64,000 nucleotides of DNA, from positions 54,739,981 to 54,803,980 of the forward strand of contig NC_083693.1 in assembly GCF_033118175.1 (NCBI RefSeq), written 5' to 3'. Positions 22,801-34,699 of the stretch are shown here, piece by piece. Under the pieces are notes generated by a model that saw only the letters and a program-made list of their open reading frames with translations, did not search any database and had not been told where the DNA came from. Each line of letters opens with the position of its first letter. Within the stretch, counting starts at the first letter, position 1. The translations under genes were made by a program, and so were the position numbers. Source of the DNA: Dama dama (lineage: Eukaryota > Chordata > Mammalia > Artiodactyla > Cervidae).

Positions 22801-23124
22801 ACTGCGGCTACTGCTAGGTCACTTCAGTCGTGTCTGACTCTGTGCGACCCCATCCCTGGGATTCTCCAGGCAAGAACACTAGAGTGGGTTGCCATTTCCT
22901 TCTCCAATGCATAAAAGTGAAAAGTGAAAGTGAAGTCACTCAGTCATGTCTGACTCTTCACGACCCCATGGACTGCAGCCTACCAGGCTCCTCCATCCAT
23001 GGGATTTTCCAGGCAAGAGTACTGGAGTGGGGTGCCATTGCCTTCTCCGATAGACACAAATAAGAACAAGAAAGATACTAGAACAATAAAAAAGGAAGGC
23101 TATAAGTAATGAAAACATAATTAC
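19868..23124 (-). other. SLC25A21: SLC25A21 intron before the last exon
   Basis: This 3.26-kb intron is mainly unique sequence. It contains a T tract (about 20,869-20,883), a purine/G-rich stretch (about 22,065-22,130), a GC-rich block (about 22,280-22,460) and, at its upstream end, the first young SINE of the window (22,800-23,052). Unique blocks near 20,890-21,130 and 22,250-22,520 are enhancer candidates only by context. Confidence 0.75.
22800..23052 (-). repeat. BOV-A2 SINE
   Basis: Two Bov-A monomers in antisense, joined by the AAAGTGAAAGTGAAGTC linker, with CGACCCCATGGACTGCAGCC and GGCAAGAGTACTGGAGTGGG in place. It is nearly full length and of ruminant origin. It is the first young retroposon after the PAX9 region. 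Confidence 0.93.
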
Positions 23125-23177
23125 CTGGTCCGAGCCTCATAATCTTGGGAAGCAGGCCTTTATACAAAGCTAAAATG
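23125..23177 (-). CDS. SLC25A21: SLC25A21 penultimate coding exon
   Basis: This 53-base exon encodes ILALYKGLLPKIMRLGP with split glycine codons at both ends. It covers the loop and start of the sixth helix in the third carrier repeat; YKGLLP is the conserved aromatic-Lys-Gly matrix-helix motif. The acceptor CTTCTAG adjoins 23177 and the donor GTAATT begins at 23124 on the - strand. The reading frame agrees with both neighbouring exons. Confidence 0.93.
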
Positions 23178-24081
23178 CTAGAAGCAGGAGAGAAAGAGCA
23201 CAAACATTCTTATTCTGAACATGCAATGGATTTGCACCTCAGCTTTATAGAGATGTTGACCCAGTATTTACCCAAACAAGTCATTTGAAAAAAATTTTCA
23301 AATCCCCAAACAGATAGTATCTGGCCAGGTATTCCCTGCAGCAAATTGGATGAGAGGAAAGAGTTAATTCTTTATTACTCAAGCTATGCTGATCTTGTCC
23401 CATCAGAAATAGGACTTTCATCAGCGAGATAGTTTTTGTGTTCAAGACAGGCCTTACTTTTAAGACAGCTGTGTATATGGACAAAATGACTCTTGTAATT
23501 GAGTTTAAAAGACTTAGTCTTCACAAAAAGAAATATGATGCAGTTTAGATCAAAATCATAAAACATTACTTGCCAACTTGAGAATGAGACCTGGTAAGGA
23601 GGGGCAGAAAGACAAAAACAAGACTTAAAAAACTAAAAAAGACCAGAAGAAAAAGGCACATACTTTAAAAGGAAACTACTTTCACAGAACTATCATGTTT
23701 AACTCTCCCAGGAGAATATAATTAGGTGACATTTTGATTAGGTTTATAGTCAGAGGACACTCGCTCTCCTGCCCATGTGGGAACAAGGCATATTATATGC
23801 AATAGCGTATTATGCAAACTGTCAAGCGGAAAGTTCACCTTGGCATTCTCGGACAAACATACTGTATACTGAATGATCGTGGCTCATGTTTCTTGGTGTA
23901 AGAAGGTTTTTGGCAACATCTCATTCCTGTGTTATCTCACAAAGTTCCTGATCTATTCCCTAAAGCTTCTCAGACACAGACCCAATGGAGGAGGGCTTAA
24001 TGGCCCTCATCAAAATAGAAGTATAATACGGCTTTAGCAATGCTTTAGTCTTGCTCATTTATTAAAATAAGAGTGTGTTAC
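23178..24081 (-). other. SLC25A21: SLC25A21 intron of 904 bases
   Basis: Unique sequence between two small exons, with no repeat, gene or RNA visible. Donor GTAACA and acceptor CTTCTAG are canonical. Confidence 0.85.
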
Positions 24082-24263
24082 CCTTCTTCCTGATAGACCG
24101 TGGCCATTGTTTTAAAACAGGTTCTGTACTTGATCTCTCCAGGAACTGGCTGAGGCCCTTGAATCCGACTTTTGGCAACATCAAAAGGGATGTTAATGAC
24201 TGAGGCTATTGTGCCTGAGAGAAGACCAATCCCAAATTTTCTCAAAAACTCCAAGGTTGGATC
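24082..24263 (-). CDS. SLC25A21: SLC25A21 exon with third carrier signature
   Basis: SLC25A21 is the mitochondrial 2-oxodicarboxylate carrier. It exchanges 2-oxoadipate and related oxodicarboxylates for 2-oxoglutarate across the inner membrane and serves lysine, hydroxylysine and tryptophan breakdown. This exon encodes DPTLEFLRKFGIGLLSGTIA through VYQEEG (about residues 202-262 of 299). It holds helix 5 with the mitochondrial carrier signature P-F-D-V-A-K-S-R (Px[DE]xx[KR]x[KR]) followed by the matrix loop IQGPQPVPGEIKYRT. It starts on a codon boundary after CTTTTAG and ends with two bases of a glycine codon before GTAACA. It is intact, with no stop. Confidence 0.96.
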
Positions 24264-24599
24264 CTAAAAGAAAAGAAGAATAAAATAACAGAAAGGGAAG
24301 CGGAAGCCCCTAAATCGGTTAAACACGATAAAGCAATATGTATTTAAGCAGAGCATTGCGCTGCCTGGCACCCTCCTGTTATTCCAGCGGAACACATTAG
24401 GATTTCCTAGGCTGGAACTTGTTTTCTTGACAATCCCATTGGCTATGTTTTTACACATGGTCTAAATTGCTGAAGTACACATTTCCTCACACAGGATTTA
24501 TAAACACAGTTCATAAAGAAAGACTGGTATGGCATATGGGGATGATTTGTATAATTGGGCTTCACAATGTACTTAGTATTACTGTATCAAAACAGGAGA

Positions 24600-25260
24600 A
24601 ATCCAAGCACACTATTAGCTAATTGGCCAGAATATTTTACAAATGACAGCAACTTCCACCATGAAGCCTACTAAAATGCTCATTTGTGTGTGGACCCCCA
24701 AATGTTAAATTAAATCAAGGCTACTCTCGGTCTGCTGCTATTCCCCTCCAGGTTTTTTGCATTTATTTTCACGTGTAGCTGATCCACTGTACTGAGAAGT
24801 GCTAGCTTCCTGTTATTAACAAACCAACTTGGGGAGGCTGCAAAATAGCCTTTGACATTCTGTGCACTAGAAACAGTAGTAAGTCACTGGACTAATTGGC
24901 TGAAGAATTTATAGCCCATTGTTCCTCAATCGTATTCTTCCTTCATGGCAAAGGAAGAAAAGAAGAGAGAGAGAGAGAGAGGGAGAAATATTTCTTCTTT
25001 CCATTTGAATTTAGGTCCTTCACTTTGGTCTGATTTGATTTTCCACCCCTGCCTGCTCTGCTTTCTGACATCAAAGTATTTAATTAGGTCTGATGTTGAA
25101 GTTGCTTTCCTTCAGCCTATTTTTGTGCCCAGCGAGCTCACATTATACTGTGTTATAATGAATTTGCCGGGAAGTTCTAATTTTGCTCTCAACCTCAGTC
25201 CTTACCCAAAAGAAAGTTCATCTCACACACCATAAGTTGCTGACAGAGACCTCCCCCATC
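24600..25260. other. Unique intronic block, enhancer candidate
   Basis: No repeat is seen here. Several homeodomain-like TAATTG/TAATTA cores occur (around 24,618, 24,893 and 25,079). Its position inside SLC25A21, downstream of PAX9, fits a long-range control element, but conservation cannot be judged from one sequence. Confidence 0.25.
24966..24986. repeat. (GA)n simple repeat
   Basis: A short run of AGAGAG units within unique intronic sequence. Confidence 0.85.
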
Positions 25261-26317
25261 CTCCCTCTGCCCTCTCTTTTGGTTAGTACTTCAGAAAGGT
25301 CTTCAGAGAGGAACAACACCGGGTCGTGCCGTGATGCTATTTTATCTAGCAGGAGAACTTTAGGGGGGAACCATTCTCTGCTTAATTAAAAAAAAAAAAA
25401 TCAGGTCTTAGAATTGCATGCTTCTAACTTTGATGGAAGAAGAAAAATTCTGGAAACTCTGAAATTTTCAATGAAACCAAGAGCCAGATACCATCACAGA
25501 AACTCCTACGTGTTTAAATATAAAAAGCGAGCGGTTCGATAATAATTCTTGGATCTGGGCCATACAGGTGCCGAGTAGGTTTAAAGGGATTTAAAAACCA
25601 ACAGGGTGTTTCAACAGGAAAAACAATGCTGTGATTGCAGTATGAGTGAGGTGTGTTTAAATAATTCCCCCTCCCCCATTTTCTTCTCTTTTACAAGGAG
25701 AGAAAAATGCCTTTATGTTACCCTCCTCCATGCTGGCACAGGAGCAAAACTGGAGCTCAGGAGGGTGGTGGATTCAGGGCCAGTTCTGGGTGTCTGACCA
25801 TGCGCTGGCCACTGCATCCCATGGAGCCCAGCAGACAGAAGGGACATGTTTAACACCTACCCTACTCTTGTGCTGTATGGTTTCTCTGAAAAATAAAAAC
25901 AACACTAATAAAAGTGCTATGAATATTGTATGAGCCTGGCAGAAAATGGATAGTATTTTTATGTAGCCTGTTTTCTAAAGTCTCAAAACACCTGCCATGA
26001 GACCCTCATGGTGCTCCTGTGACATGGCCAAGGACAAGGGTGAAAGTGATGACTTGGATGCACACAGACCTTTGGGACATTCAGGGGATCCTGTCAAGCA
26101 CACAGCTCTCCCCCACTCCTGATGTGTTTGCTGAGGATTGGAGTTGAGGAGGGAGGGGTGGCTAAGACACTCAACGAGGGTCATTATGTTTGAGACAGTG
26201 TTGGGGACCAAATACTAAGGTCTTCAAGCCATCATAGTGTTCACTAGCACAAGCTTACATTGAACCCATGGTTTCTACACATTTCTCAGCTCAGCAGGAA
26301 GGTCCCACACTAGTTCC

Positions 26318-26499
26318 CAAATTCATCTGTGCATCAGAGTCACCTGGGAGCTTTACAAAATATGGATGCACAGCCCTACCTCATACCCACCTTAGAGTCC
26401 CAGATCAGAATCACCTGGGAAAGTGCCTGAACGTTGACTTAAAAGAAATTTAGGACTTCTCACCTGGCCAGACAGAGGGCCCATATCTGAGAACCATTG
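26318..26499 (+). repeat. MER5A-like hAT-Charlie DNA transposon remnant
   Basis: CATCAGAGTCACCTGGGAGCTTTACAAAA near the start, AGATCAGAATCACCTGGGAA in the middle and CTGAGAACCATTG at the end follow the order of the MER5A nonautonomous element. It is old, decayed and without coding capacity. Confidence 0.6.
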
Positions 26500-26884
26500 A
26501 TTTTGATTGATATTCCACACGGGCAAAGCAGATGGCCAATTGCTACCCCTCTGGACATTCTAGGGAGGAGAAAAGTCTTTGGGGATAGCCAAGAGGTGCC
26601 CCTCACAAAAGCCCTCTGGGCCCCTCTCAGCCTCTTCCTCTGAGCCTATGGTCTGCAAGAGGCAGCAACCCGGCTGGGAATTAGGTGCGCCAAGGAGAGC
26701 CTGGCCAGCTCCCCTCTGCTTTCTTTGCTGCATGTCGCAGCCATCCTTGGATGAATCCAGCCCCTCAAATGTCCCTCCCCTTCATCCCCTCTGGCTACTC
26801 TCACTTCTCTGGCTTTGGCTCAAGCCTGTGACTTTCTAGGTCTTGCTTTCTTCTTGCCTCTGTCACCTGTTCTTCGCAGTGGCA

Positions 26885-27475
26885 CCAGGGTTCTCTTTTT
26901 ATAAAAACAGATCTGCCTCCCTACTCAAAGGCCCTCAACCCTTCCCCACTCCACGGAGAGTAAGGTCAAAACTCCTTGTTGGCCTTTGCTTTCTTTCCCA
27001 CGATACGCTTCCAGCTTAAACTTTCGAGCCTCAAATTCTACACCTCTATGCCCAACCCATACTATAGTCAGGCTGGTTAAATCTTAATTATAATCATGCA
27101 AATTTTCTACCAAATACTTTTCTAACTCCACATCTTTTTTCAAACAACTCACACAGCCTAGAATACCATTCACTATCATCTTCATGGACAGCAGCCCCAC
27201 TCTTTACAGTCCAGCTTAAATCCCAGCTTGCCCGAGAGACGTCTATGCATCACCATTGAAACTGACTTCTCCCTCTCCTGTGCTCCTGAAGCACTGTCGC
27301 GATCATCGTTCTTGCTACACTTCTCTTTGTGTCTGGTTTGTTTTTGCTCGTATCCATCTTCCCTGTTGGACTGTGAGCTGACACAGCATGTATGCTGAGG
27401 AGCATGTATTACTCCTCTTTGTGTCATCTACCGTAGAGTGTGCACAGTAAGTGCAAAACAAATGTCTGCTGATTA
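26885..27475 (+). repeat. L2 LINE 3' remnant
   Basis: The order of pieces matches the L2 3' region: CAAAGGCCCTCAACCCTTCC, AGTAAGGTCAAAACTCCTTG, then a CCCACTCTTTACAGTCCAGCTTAAATCCC stretch, then TTGGACTGTGAGCTGA and GTGTGCACAGTAAGTGCAAA. It is ancient and divergent with no open frame. Confidence 0.6.
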
Positions 27476-27999
27476 GCTTATCACTGCACTTATTATTATT
27501 ATTTTGTAGAAACAGTGAGCATCAGGCTTTCCTCTTAATCACTGTTTCTCAAAGCTTGGTATCTTCTACCCTGGAAATGAGCTCCTACTAGGACTTGACG
27601 TTTCTGTCTCTCTGCCAGGAAGCATTAACATGGGGACATGACAAGGCATTGGACATTTGCAAAGTGGAGTATTTCCAGGCAAATGAATTGAGACTCTCGG
27701 GTCATGGAGCCAGGCCTGGGCTTGCCAGACCCCATGACTCAGTGACTCACGGAGAGAACCATGATATGGCAACCTGTGACCAGATTTTAGCAAAAGAATG
27801 CAATGAGCATAGAGTAAAGTCTTGAAATATTACTCTTTGGGCTCTTCTTTCTTATACTTCCTGATCTTTCCCCTAGTGGGGAGAGGCATCCACTTGCCTC
27901 AAGAATGAGGATTGTTGTAGCAGGACTAGAAAGAGAGTGCAAAAGGTAATATTTAGTGGTTTTGGTTTTCAAATTAGCCTCTTCAGTGTGCTATATCAA

Positions 28000-28105
28000 T
28001 TAATCACTCTTTGAGGTAAGGACTACTATTTTTACTTTTATTTTACAAATGTGTGAACTGAAAGGTATAGAAGAAGTATAAGAAGAACTTGAGTGCAAAT
28101 CCAAG
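28000..28105 (-). repeat. MIR-like remnant
   Basis: TTGAGGTAAGGACTACTATTTTTAC followed by TTTTACAAATGTGTGAACTGAAAGG resembles the antisense MIR core. It is old and poorly preserved. Confidence 0.45.
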
Positions 28106-28519
28106 TATAAGAAGAAACTTTTTGTTACATCCAAGTGAACCCAAGACTTTGCCTTAAGGGGACAGTTTTTCTCCTGATACTCTTATGGGTTGGCAGGTGG
28201 GCTGTGGGGGGAGGTACCTGAGAACCACCTGAAATTACAAGCAATGCTCTGTGTATGTGTATTTGGGTTTTTCTGGAGAAAGTTTCAATAGATTTTATCA
28301 GGCTCATGAAAGTTAAAAACAACTTCATCAAATCATTTTTCCTACCAATAAATTTATAAAGTAAGAAGAGGACAATGCAGTGTTGAAAACACTGGGGTTG
28401 AAAACAGGAAGTCCTCATTTTCATGGGAGTTATCAGGCAATTCACTGTAGTGAAAATATTTCTGCAAATATTCCCACTCTGGAGTCGGGTTACTTATATC
28501 TCAACTGTATCGGTGAACT

Positions 28520-28702
28520 CAGTGGTTCTCACAGTGTAGTCCTTGAACCATCACCATCAGTATCATGTGGGAACTTACTAGAAATGAAAATTTGGGCTTT
28601 ACCAGGACTATAGTACCTAAAACTCTAGGGATGAAGCACAACAATCTATTTAAACAAATTTTCCAAATTATTCTTATGGATGCATAAGTCTGAGAACCAC
28701 TG
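28520..28702. mobile_element. MER5-type hAT-Charlie element with both terminal inverted repeats
   Basis: It begins CAGTGGTTCTCA and ends TGAGAACCACTG, which are exact inverted termini, about 183 bases apart. This is the size and end sequence of the nonautonomous MER5 family. There is no transposase, as expected. Confidence 0.85.
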
Positions 28703-28762
28703 ATTAACTGAAGCTTATGGTTCTTTTTTTTGGATCCTTGGCTAGATAAAGTTAAAGAAAAT

Positions 28763-29066
28763 GAAAGTCGCTCAGTTGTGTATGACTCTGTGACCCCACG
28801 GACTATACAGTCCATGGTATTCTCCAGGCCAGAATATTGGAGTGGGTAGCCATTTCCTTCTCCAGGAGATCTTCCCAACTCAGGGATGGAACCCCGGTCT
28901 CCCTCATTGCAGGTGAACTCTTTACCAGCTGAGCCACCAGGGAAGCCCAAGAATACTGGAGTGTGTAGTCTATCCCTTCTCCAGGGTATCTTCCTGACCC
29001 AGGAATCAAACTGGGGTCTCCTGCATTGCGGGCAGATTCTTTACCAGCTGAGCTACCAGGGAAGCC
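28763..29066 (-). repeat. Bov-tA SINE with a second partial tRNA-head module
   Basis: An antisense Bov-tA (28763-28948), ending CTGAGCCACCAGGGAAGCCC, is followed directly by a second antisense copy lacking its distal Bov-A part (28949-29066), ending CTGAGCTACCAGGGAAGCC. Both contain tRNA-derived B-box relatives. It arose either by insertion of one SINE at the edge of another or by internal duplication. Confidence 0.9.
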
Positions 29067-29499
29067 TGGCTAGGTAAGTGATGCTCTAAAGGGACCTAGA
29101 TGTACTGCGGAGCATTTTAAAGCCTTCTTTGGTGGAAACAGGTCTTTGTTTCTTTAAGGCTGCATAACTGAATGCAACACTGTTAACTCTGTTCACCTTT
29201 TCCTACCCCAGCTCCATCCAAATCAAGAATGCATATCTGTGAGGTTGCTCAGTCTGAGTGAAACCTATGACATAGTTTGAATGGGTCATTCTGTACTGGC
29301 AATCAGTAAATCATTCTTGTCAATAACCACAACAGGAAATAACAATAAAATAGTAAAAATAAACAGAAGTAATAAAATAATATACCTTATGATATTTGTG
29401 CTATTTTTCATAACTTTCACTAACAGAATTAATGGTACTGTTAATAATAGTTACTTATTTCTAGACAAGTTTATATGCAGAAAACATGTATAAAGCATA

Positions 29500-29660
29500 T
29501 ATAAGAACCCTATGAATTAGGTACACAACCCCTTTTTATAAATAAAGACATGAAACTTAAAGAATTAAACCAGTTGATCAAGACCGCATTGCTTATAAGA
29601 GGTTGAGCTTGGATTTGCACTCAGGTTCTTCAGACTTCCAACCACTACATTTTATTACAA
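29500..29660 (-). repeat. MIR-like remnant
   Basis: TTTTTATAAATAAAGACATGAAACTTAAAG and then GCTTGGATTTGCACTCAGG and CCAACCACTACATT follow the order of an antisense MIR. It is diverged. Confidence 0.5.
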
Positions 29661-29847
29661 TTCATTCACTATCTTATATTGCCTCACATTCACCATTCAT
29701 TTGTTGTATACTCATCCAACCTACACTTATTGTACGTTACAAGTTGCTGTGCATTAGCTGAATGCCTAGCCTTCTGGCTTGATTATCATATTACTTGGGA
29801 TGTCATTTTGCCCTTTTAGTTTATTTTATTAAAAATTGAAAAAGCCG

Positions 29848-29965
29848 ATGATGATAATGATAACACACAATCTGCTAGGCACTGTGTTAAGCACTTTCTG
29901 TATATTTAAGCCTCACAACATTGCTGAGTAGATGAGGCATCTGAAGCTTACAGAAACTATCTTAC
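29848..29965 (-). repeat. MIR-like remnant
   Basis: CTGCTAGGCACTGTGTTAAGCACTTTCTG, CCTCACAACATTGCTGAG and GATGAGGCATCTGAAGC match antisense MIR in order. Confidence 0.55.
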
Positions 29966-30756
29966 TAATGAATATAATTTTGAATTAACCAAAAAAGAGC
30001 CATGCTTCTATTATTTGGAAGTGAAGAAGTCAAAATACTGAGAAGCTCTGAGATTGCCAGATATCAACCAGCAGAATTAGAGACATACACTTGCCTCTCA
30101 GGACTGTACTTCACTTCAATAGTCAAGGAGCTCACCTCTCAGTCCAAGAAAGATTTAAGTGGTAGAAAATAAAATCACAAGACTGGAAGTGAATTCAGAA
30201 TGTCCCCTAACCTAAAGAGTGACATCAGCAAGGTGGCAGAGCAGGAAGACTTGAATTCTCCTTTCTCACACAAACCCAACAATTCATGGACAGATTCTCT
30301 GCATGAGAAATCTAGAAATTAGTTGAAAATTCCTGTACCCTGGGTCCACATGAGCAGACTTATAGAATTCAGTAGGGAGATTCGGCACACCCTTCCACCA
30401 GAGTCCCTACCCCTAGTGTATTGCCATATAATCAGGAAGACTCCCTAACTTCCTGCTTCTCCTAGGGGAGGGAAGGGATTAATTTGCATGTCCACCTTCT
30501 CTGGGGCTGAATGAGAAGAACTGGTATAGAGAAGAAGAACTGGTATAAAGTTCTGTTGGCTCCAGTAGAGTCTAGCCACCTTGGGGAGAGCTGAGATGAA
30601 GGGTTGGACTGCTAGAGGCCATCTCTCTCCTTTTGCTCCTTACAGAGTAAGAAGACAAAAACGACAGCTGCGTGCTTCTTCCTGAGGAAGGAAAGAGTTA
30701 GTACAGGTCCCCAGAATCTCTAGCCAGCCTGAATTGTGGGGGTCTTCTCCTGCATG

Positions 30757-31097
30757 GAGAAGGAAATGGAGAAGGAAATGGCAACTCACTGCAGTATTCT
30801 TGCCTGGAGAATCCCATGGACGGAAGAGCCTGGTGGGCTATAGTACACGGGGTCGCAAAGAGTAGGACACGACTGAGCAACTTAACTTTCTAACTTTCTC
30901 CTGAATGAGGGCTTCCCTTGTAGCTCAGCTGGTAAAGAATCTGTCCACAATGCCAGAAACCTGGGTTCGAGCCCTGGATTGGGAAGATCCCCTGGAGAAG
31001 GGAAAAGCTACCCACTCCAGTATTCTGGCCTGGAGAGTTCCATGGACTATATAGTCCATGGGGTCGCAAAGAGTCGGACACAGCTGAGTGACTTTCA
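30757..31097 (+). repeat. Two tandem Bov-A/Bov-tA SINEs sharing a target sequence
   Basis: A first Bov-A unit (30757-30893) and a second full Bov-tA beginning GGCTTCCCTTGTAGCTCAG (30910-31097) lie head to tail. Variants of the same target, CTTCTCCTGCATG (30744-30756), TTTCTCCTGAATG (about 30896-30907) and CTTCTCCTGTATG (31098-31110), stand before, between and after them. Confidence 0.9.
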
Positions 31098-32880
31098 CTT
31101 CTCCTGTATGAGGCTAGTCTATGAAGACTGCCTTGTCTAATGCACAGATACCAACAAAGAGAGTTAAGGAAAATGAACAATCACCAAAGATGTTCCAAAT
31201 TAAGAAACATGATACAGCTCCAGAAACTGACTATAAGGAAAGGGAATTACATGATTTACCTGACACAGAATTCAAAAAAACTGTTATAAAGATGCTCACT
31301 GAGGTCAAAGGAACACATGTGAATAAAATGAGAATTTCAATGAAGAGATAGGAAATATAAAAAATTACCAGACAGAAATCATGGAGTTGAAAAACACAAT
31401 AATTAAATCAAAAATTCACTAGAAGAACTTGGTAGTAGACTAGATCAAACAGAAGAAGGAATCAGCAAACACAAAGACAGACTATTGGAAATAATTCAGT
31501 CAGAGGAGCAAAATGAAAAAGGAAGGAAAAAGAGCAAAGCTAGTCTAAGAGATTGTGGGAGACTATTACACAAAGTCCAAAATAGAAAATTTAGAAAATA
31601 CCTTAAGCCAAATGAAAAAGAAAACACAACATACCCAAACTTATGAGATTCAGCAAAGGAGTACTAAGAGGGAGGTTCACAGTGATAAACACCTATATTT
31701 TTTTTAAAAGGAAGATCTCAAACAATCTAATTTTATAGCTCAAGGAACTAAAGGGAACACTAAGTCCAAAGTTAGCAGGAGGAAGGAAATATTAAGATTA
31801 GAGCAGAAATAAAATAAACATTCAAAAAACAATAGAAAAAATAAATGAAATTGAGTTGGGTTTTTTAAAAGATAAAACTGACAAACCCTTAGCAAAACTA
31901 ATTAAGAAAAAAAGGGAGAAGACTCAAAATCCAAAATGAAAGAAGAAAAATTACAACTGACATTATAACGGATGCCACAGAACTAGAAAGGATCATAAGA
32001 GGCTATTGTGAACAATTATATATGAACACACTGGATAATCTAGAAGAAATGGGTGAATTCCTAGAAATAAACTACCTATCAAGACTAAATCACAACGAAG
32101 TAAAAAAGTCTGAATAGACCGTAACTAGTATGGAAATTACATTAACAATCAAAAATCTTCCAACAAAGGAAAGCCCAGGACTAGATAGTTTCACTGGTGA
32201 ATTCTACCAAACATTAATTCTTCTATTACTGCCAATGCTTCTTAAATTCTTACAAAAAATTGAAGAGGAAGGAACACATCCACCTAATTTTATGAGGCCA
32301 GCATTATCCTGATATCAAAGCCAAAGACACCACAAGACAAGAAAACTATAGGACAAGATCCCCAATGAATATGATGTAAAATTTCTCAGAAAAGACTAGG
32401 AAATCAAATCCAACAGTGTGTTAAAAGGATCATACATTATGACAAAGTGGGATTTATCCCTGGGATAAAAGGATGGCTCAACATATGACAATTGATTAAT
32501 ATGATAAAGCACATTAAAAGAATAAAGGATTAAAAAAACCACACAATTCTCTCAATACATGTAGAAAATGCACTTGATAAAATTAAGCAAGTTTTCATGA
32601 TAAACTCTCAAGAAAATAGAAACAGAAAGAAAGTACCTCAATGTAATAAAGTCCCAACATAATAAAGCCCACAGCTAACATCATACTCACTGGTAAAAAA
32701 ACTGAAAGCCTTTTCTCTAAGATCTAAGTAACAAGACAAAGATGCCTGCTCTTATCATAGTAACATAGTAATGGAAGTCCTAGTCAGAGCAATTATGCAA
32801 GAAAACAAAAATAAGAGGCATCAAAGTCAGAAGAAATAGAATTGTCTCTGTTATATATGACATGGTCTTATATGTAGAAA

Positions 32881-33090
32881 GGCTTCCCTCGTGATTCAGA
32901 CAATATAGAATCTGCCTACTATGTGGGAGACCCAGGTTCTATCCCTGGGTTGGGAAGATCCCCTTGAGAAAGGAATGGCTACCTACTCCAATATTCTTGC
33001 CCGGAGAATTTCATGTTCAGAGGAGCCTGGCAGGCTACAGTCCATGGGGTGTCAAAGAATTGGACACGACTGAGTGACTAACATTTTCAT
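32881..33090 (+). repeat. Bov-tA SINE inside the L1
   Basis: GGCTTCCCTCGTGATTCAG head, GGTTCTATCCCTGGGTTGGG B-box region and GAATTGGACACGACTGAGTG tail. Similar flanks TTATATGTAGAAA and TTATGTGTAGGAAA look like its target site duplication. Confidence 0.92.
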
Positions 33091-33446
33091 TATGTGTAGG
33101 AAAACCTAAAGACTCCATAACAAACATTTAGAACTAATAAATTAGTAAAGCTGCAGCATACAAATAATCATATAAAAATCGTTCATGTTTCTACACACTA
33201 ACAGTGAACTATCTGAAAAGGAAATTAGAAAAGTAATCCCATTTACAATAGCACCAACAATAATAAAATACTTAGCAACAAACTTACCTAAGAAGATGAA
33301 AGACCTGTATACTGAAAACTACAAAACGTTGGTGAAGAATTTTAAAAGACAAACACAAAGACAGTTCATGTTCATGTATTGGAAGACTTAGCGTTGTTAA
33401 AATTTCCATACTACCCTAAATGATTTTCAGATTCAATGCAATTCCT

Positions 33447-34268
33447 GTTCAGTTCAGTTCAGTTCAGTTGCTCAGTCATGTCCGACTCTTTGGGACCCCA
33501 TGGGTTGCAGCATGCCAGGTCTCCCTGTCCATCACCAACTCCCGGAGTTTGCTCAAACTCACGTCCATTGAGCTGGTGATGCCATCCAACCATCTCATCC
33601 TCTGTCCTCCCCTTTTCCTCCCACCTTCAATCTTTCCCAGCACCAGAGTCTTTTCAAATGAGTCAGTTCTTCACATCGGGTGGCCAAAATATTGGAGTGT
33701 CAGCTTCAGCATCAGTCCTTCCAATGAATATTCAGGACTGATTTCCTTTAGGATGGACTGGTTGGATCTCCTTGCTGTCCAAGGGACTCTCAAGAGTATT
33801 CTCCAACACCACCGTTCAAAAACATCAATTCTTCAGCACTCAGCTTTCTTTATAGTCCAACTCTCACATCCATACATGACCACTGGAAAAACCATAGCTT
33901 TGACTAGATGGACCTTTGTTGGAGAAGTAATGTCTCTGCTTTTTAATATGCTGTCTAGGTTGGTCATAACTTTTCTTCCAAGGAGCAAACGTCTTTTAAT
34001 ATCATGGCTGCAGTCACCATCTGCAGTGATTTTGGGGTGCCAAAAAATGAAGTCTGTCACTGTTTCCACTGTTTCCCCATCTATTTGCCATGAAGTGATG
34101 GGACAAGATGCCATGATCTTAGTTTTCTGAATGTTGAGTATTAAACCAACTTTTTCACTCTCTTCTTTCATTTTCATCAAGAGGCTCTTTAGTTCTTCAC
34201 TTTCTGCCATAAGTGTGGTGTCATCTGCATATTTGAGGTCATTGATATTTCTCCTTGTAAATATTTCG
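33447..34268 (-). mobile_element. BovB LINE 3' fragment inside the L1
   Basis: An antisense BovB that starts with TTCAGTTCAGTTCAGTTGCTC and includes the region coding for the reverse transcriptase C-terminus; the YADD catalytic box is recognisable on the - strand near 34,220. It is 5'-truncated, about 0.82 kb, with frameshifts. L1 sequence resumes at GCATTTTTCATAGAAAT after it. Confidence 0.92.
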
Positions 34269-34510
34269 ATAGCATTTTTCATAGAAATAAAAAAAATACA
34301 ACTCATATGGAATCACAAAAGACCAAAAGTAGCCAAATCAACCTTGAGAAAGATGAATAAAAGAGGAACACATTTCCTTATTTCAAAATATATTGCAAAG
34401 CTACAGTTAATTAAGACAGCATGGTACTGACACAAAGACAGACATAGAGACCAATGAAACAGAATAGTCAGTCCAGAAACAAATCTAAGCATGTAGTAAG
34501 TGTAAGTGCA

Positions 34511-34699
34511 AATGTTAATCGCTCAGTCGTGTCAATCTCTGTGACCCTGCCAGGCTCCTGTGTCCATGGAATTCTCTAGGCAAGAATACTGGAGTGGGTA
34601 GCCATTCCTTTCTCCAAGGGATCTTACCAACCCAGGGATTGAACCTGGGTCTCCTGGACCACAGGCTGATTCTTTACTGTCTGAGCCACCAGGGAAGCC
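34511..34699 (-). repeat. Bov-tA SINE inside the L1
   Basis: An antisense Bov-tA, AATCGCTCAGTCGTGTCAATC through CTGAGCCACCAGGGAAGCC. Flanks AAGCATGTA (near 34,488) and GAGCATGTA (near 34,701) suggest a target duplication. Confidence 0.92.

Noticed and set aside
33420..34130. 236-codon + strand open frame
   Set aside because: It is the reverse side of an antisense BovB fragment; the meaningful frame is the opposite one.
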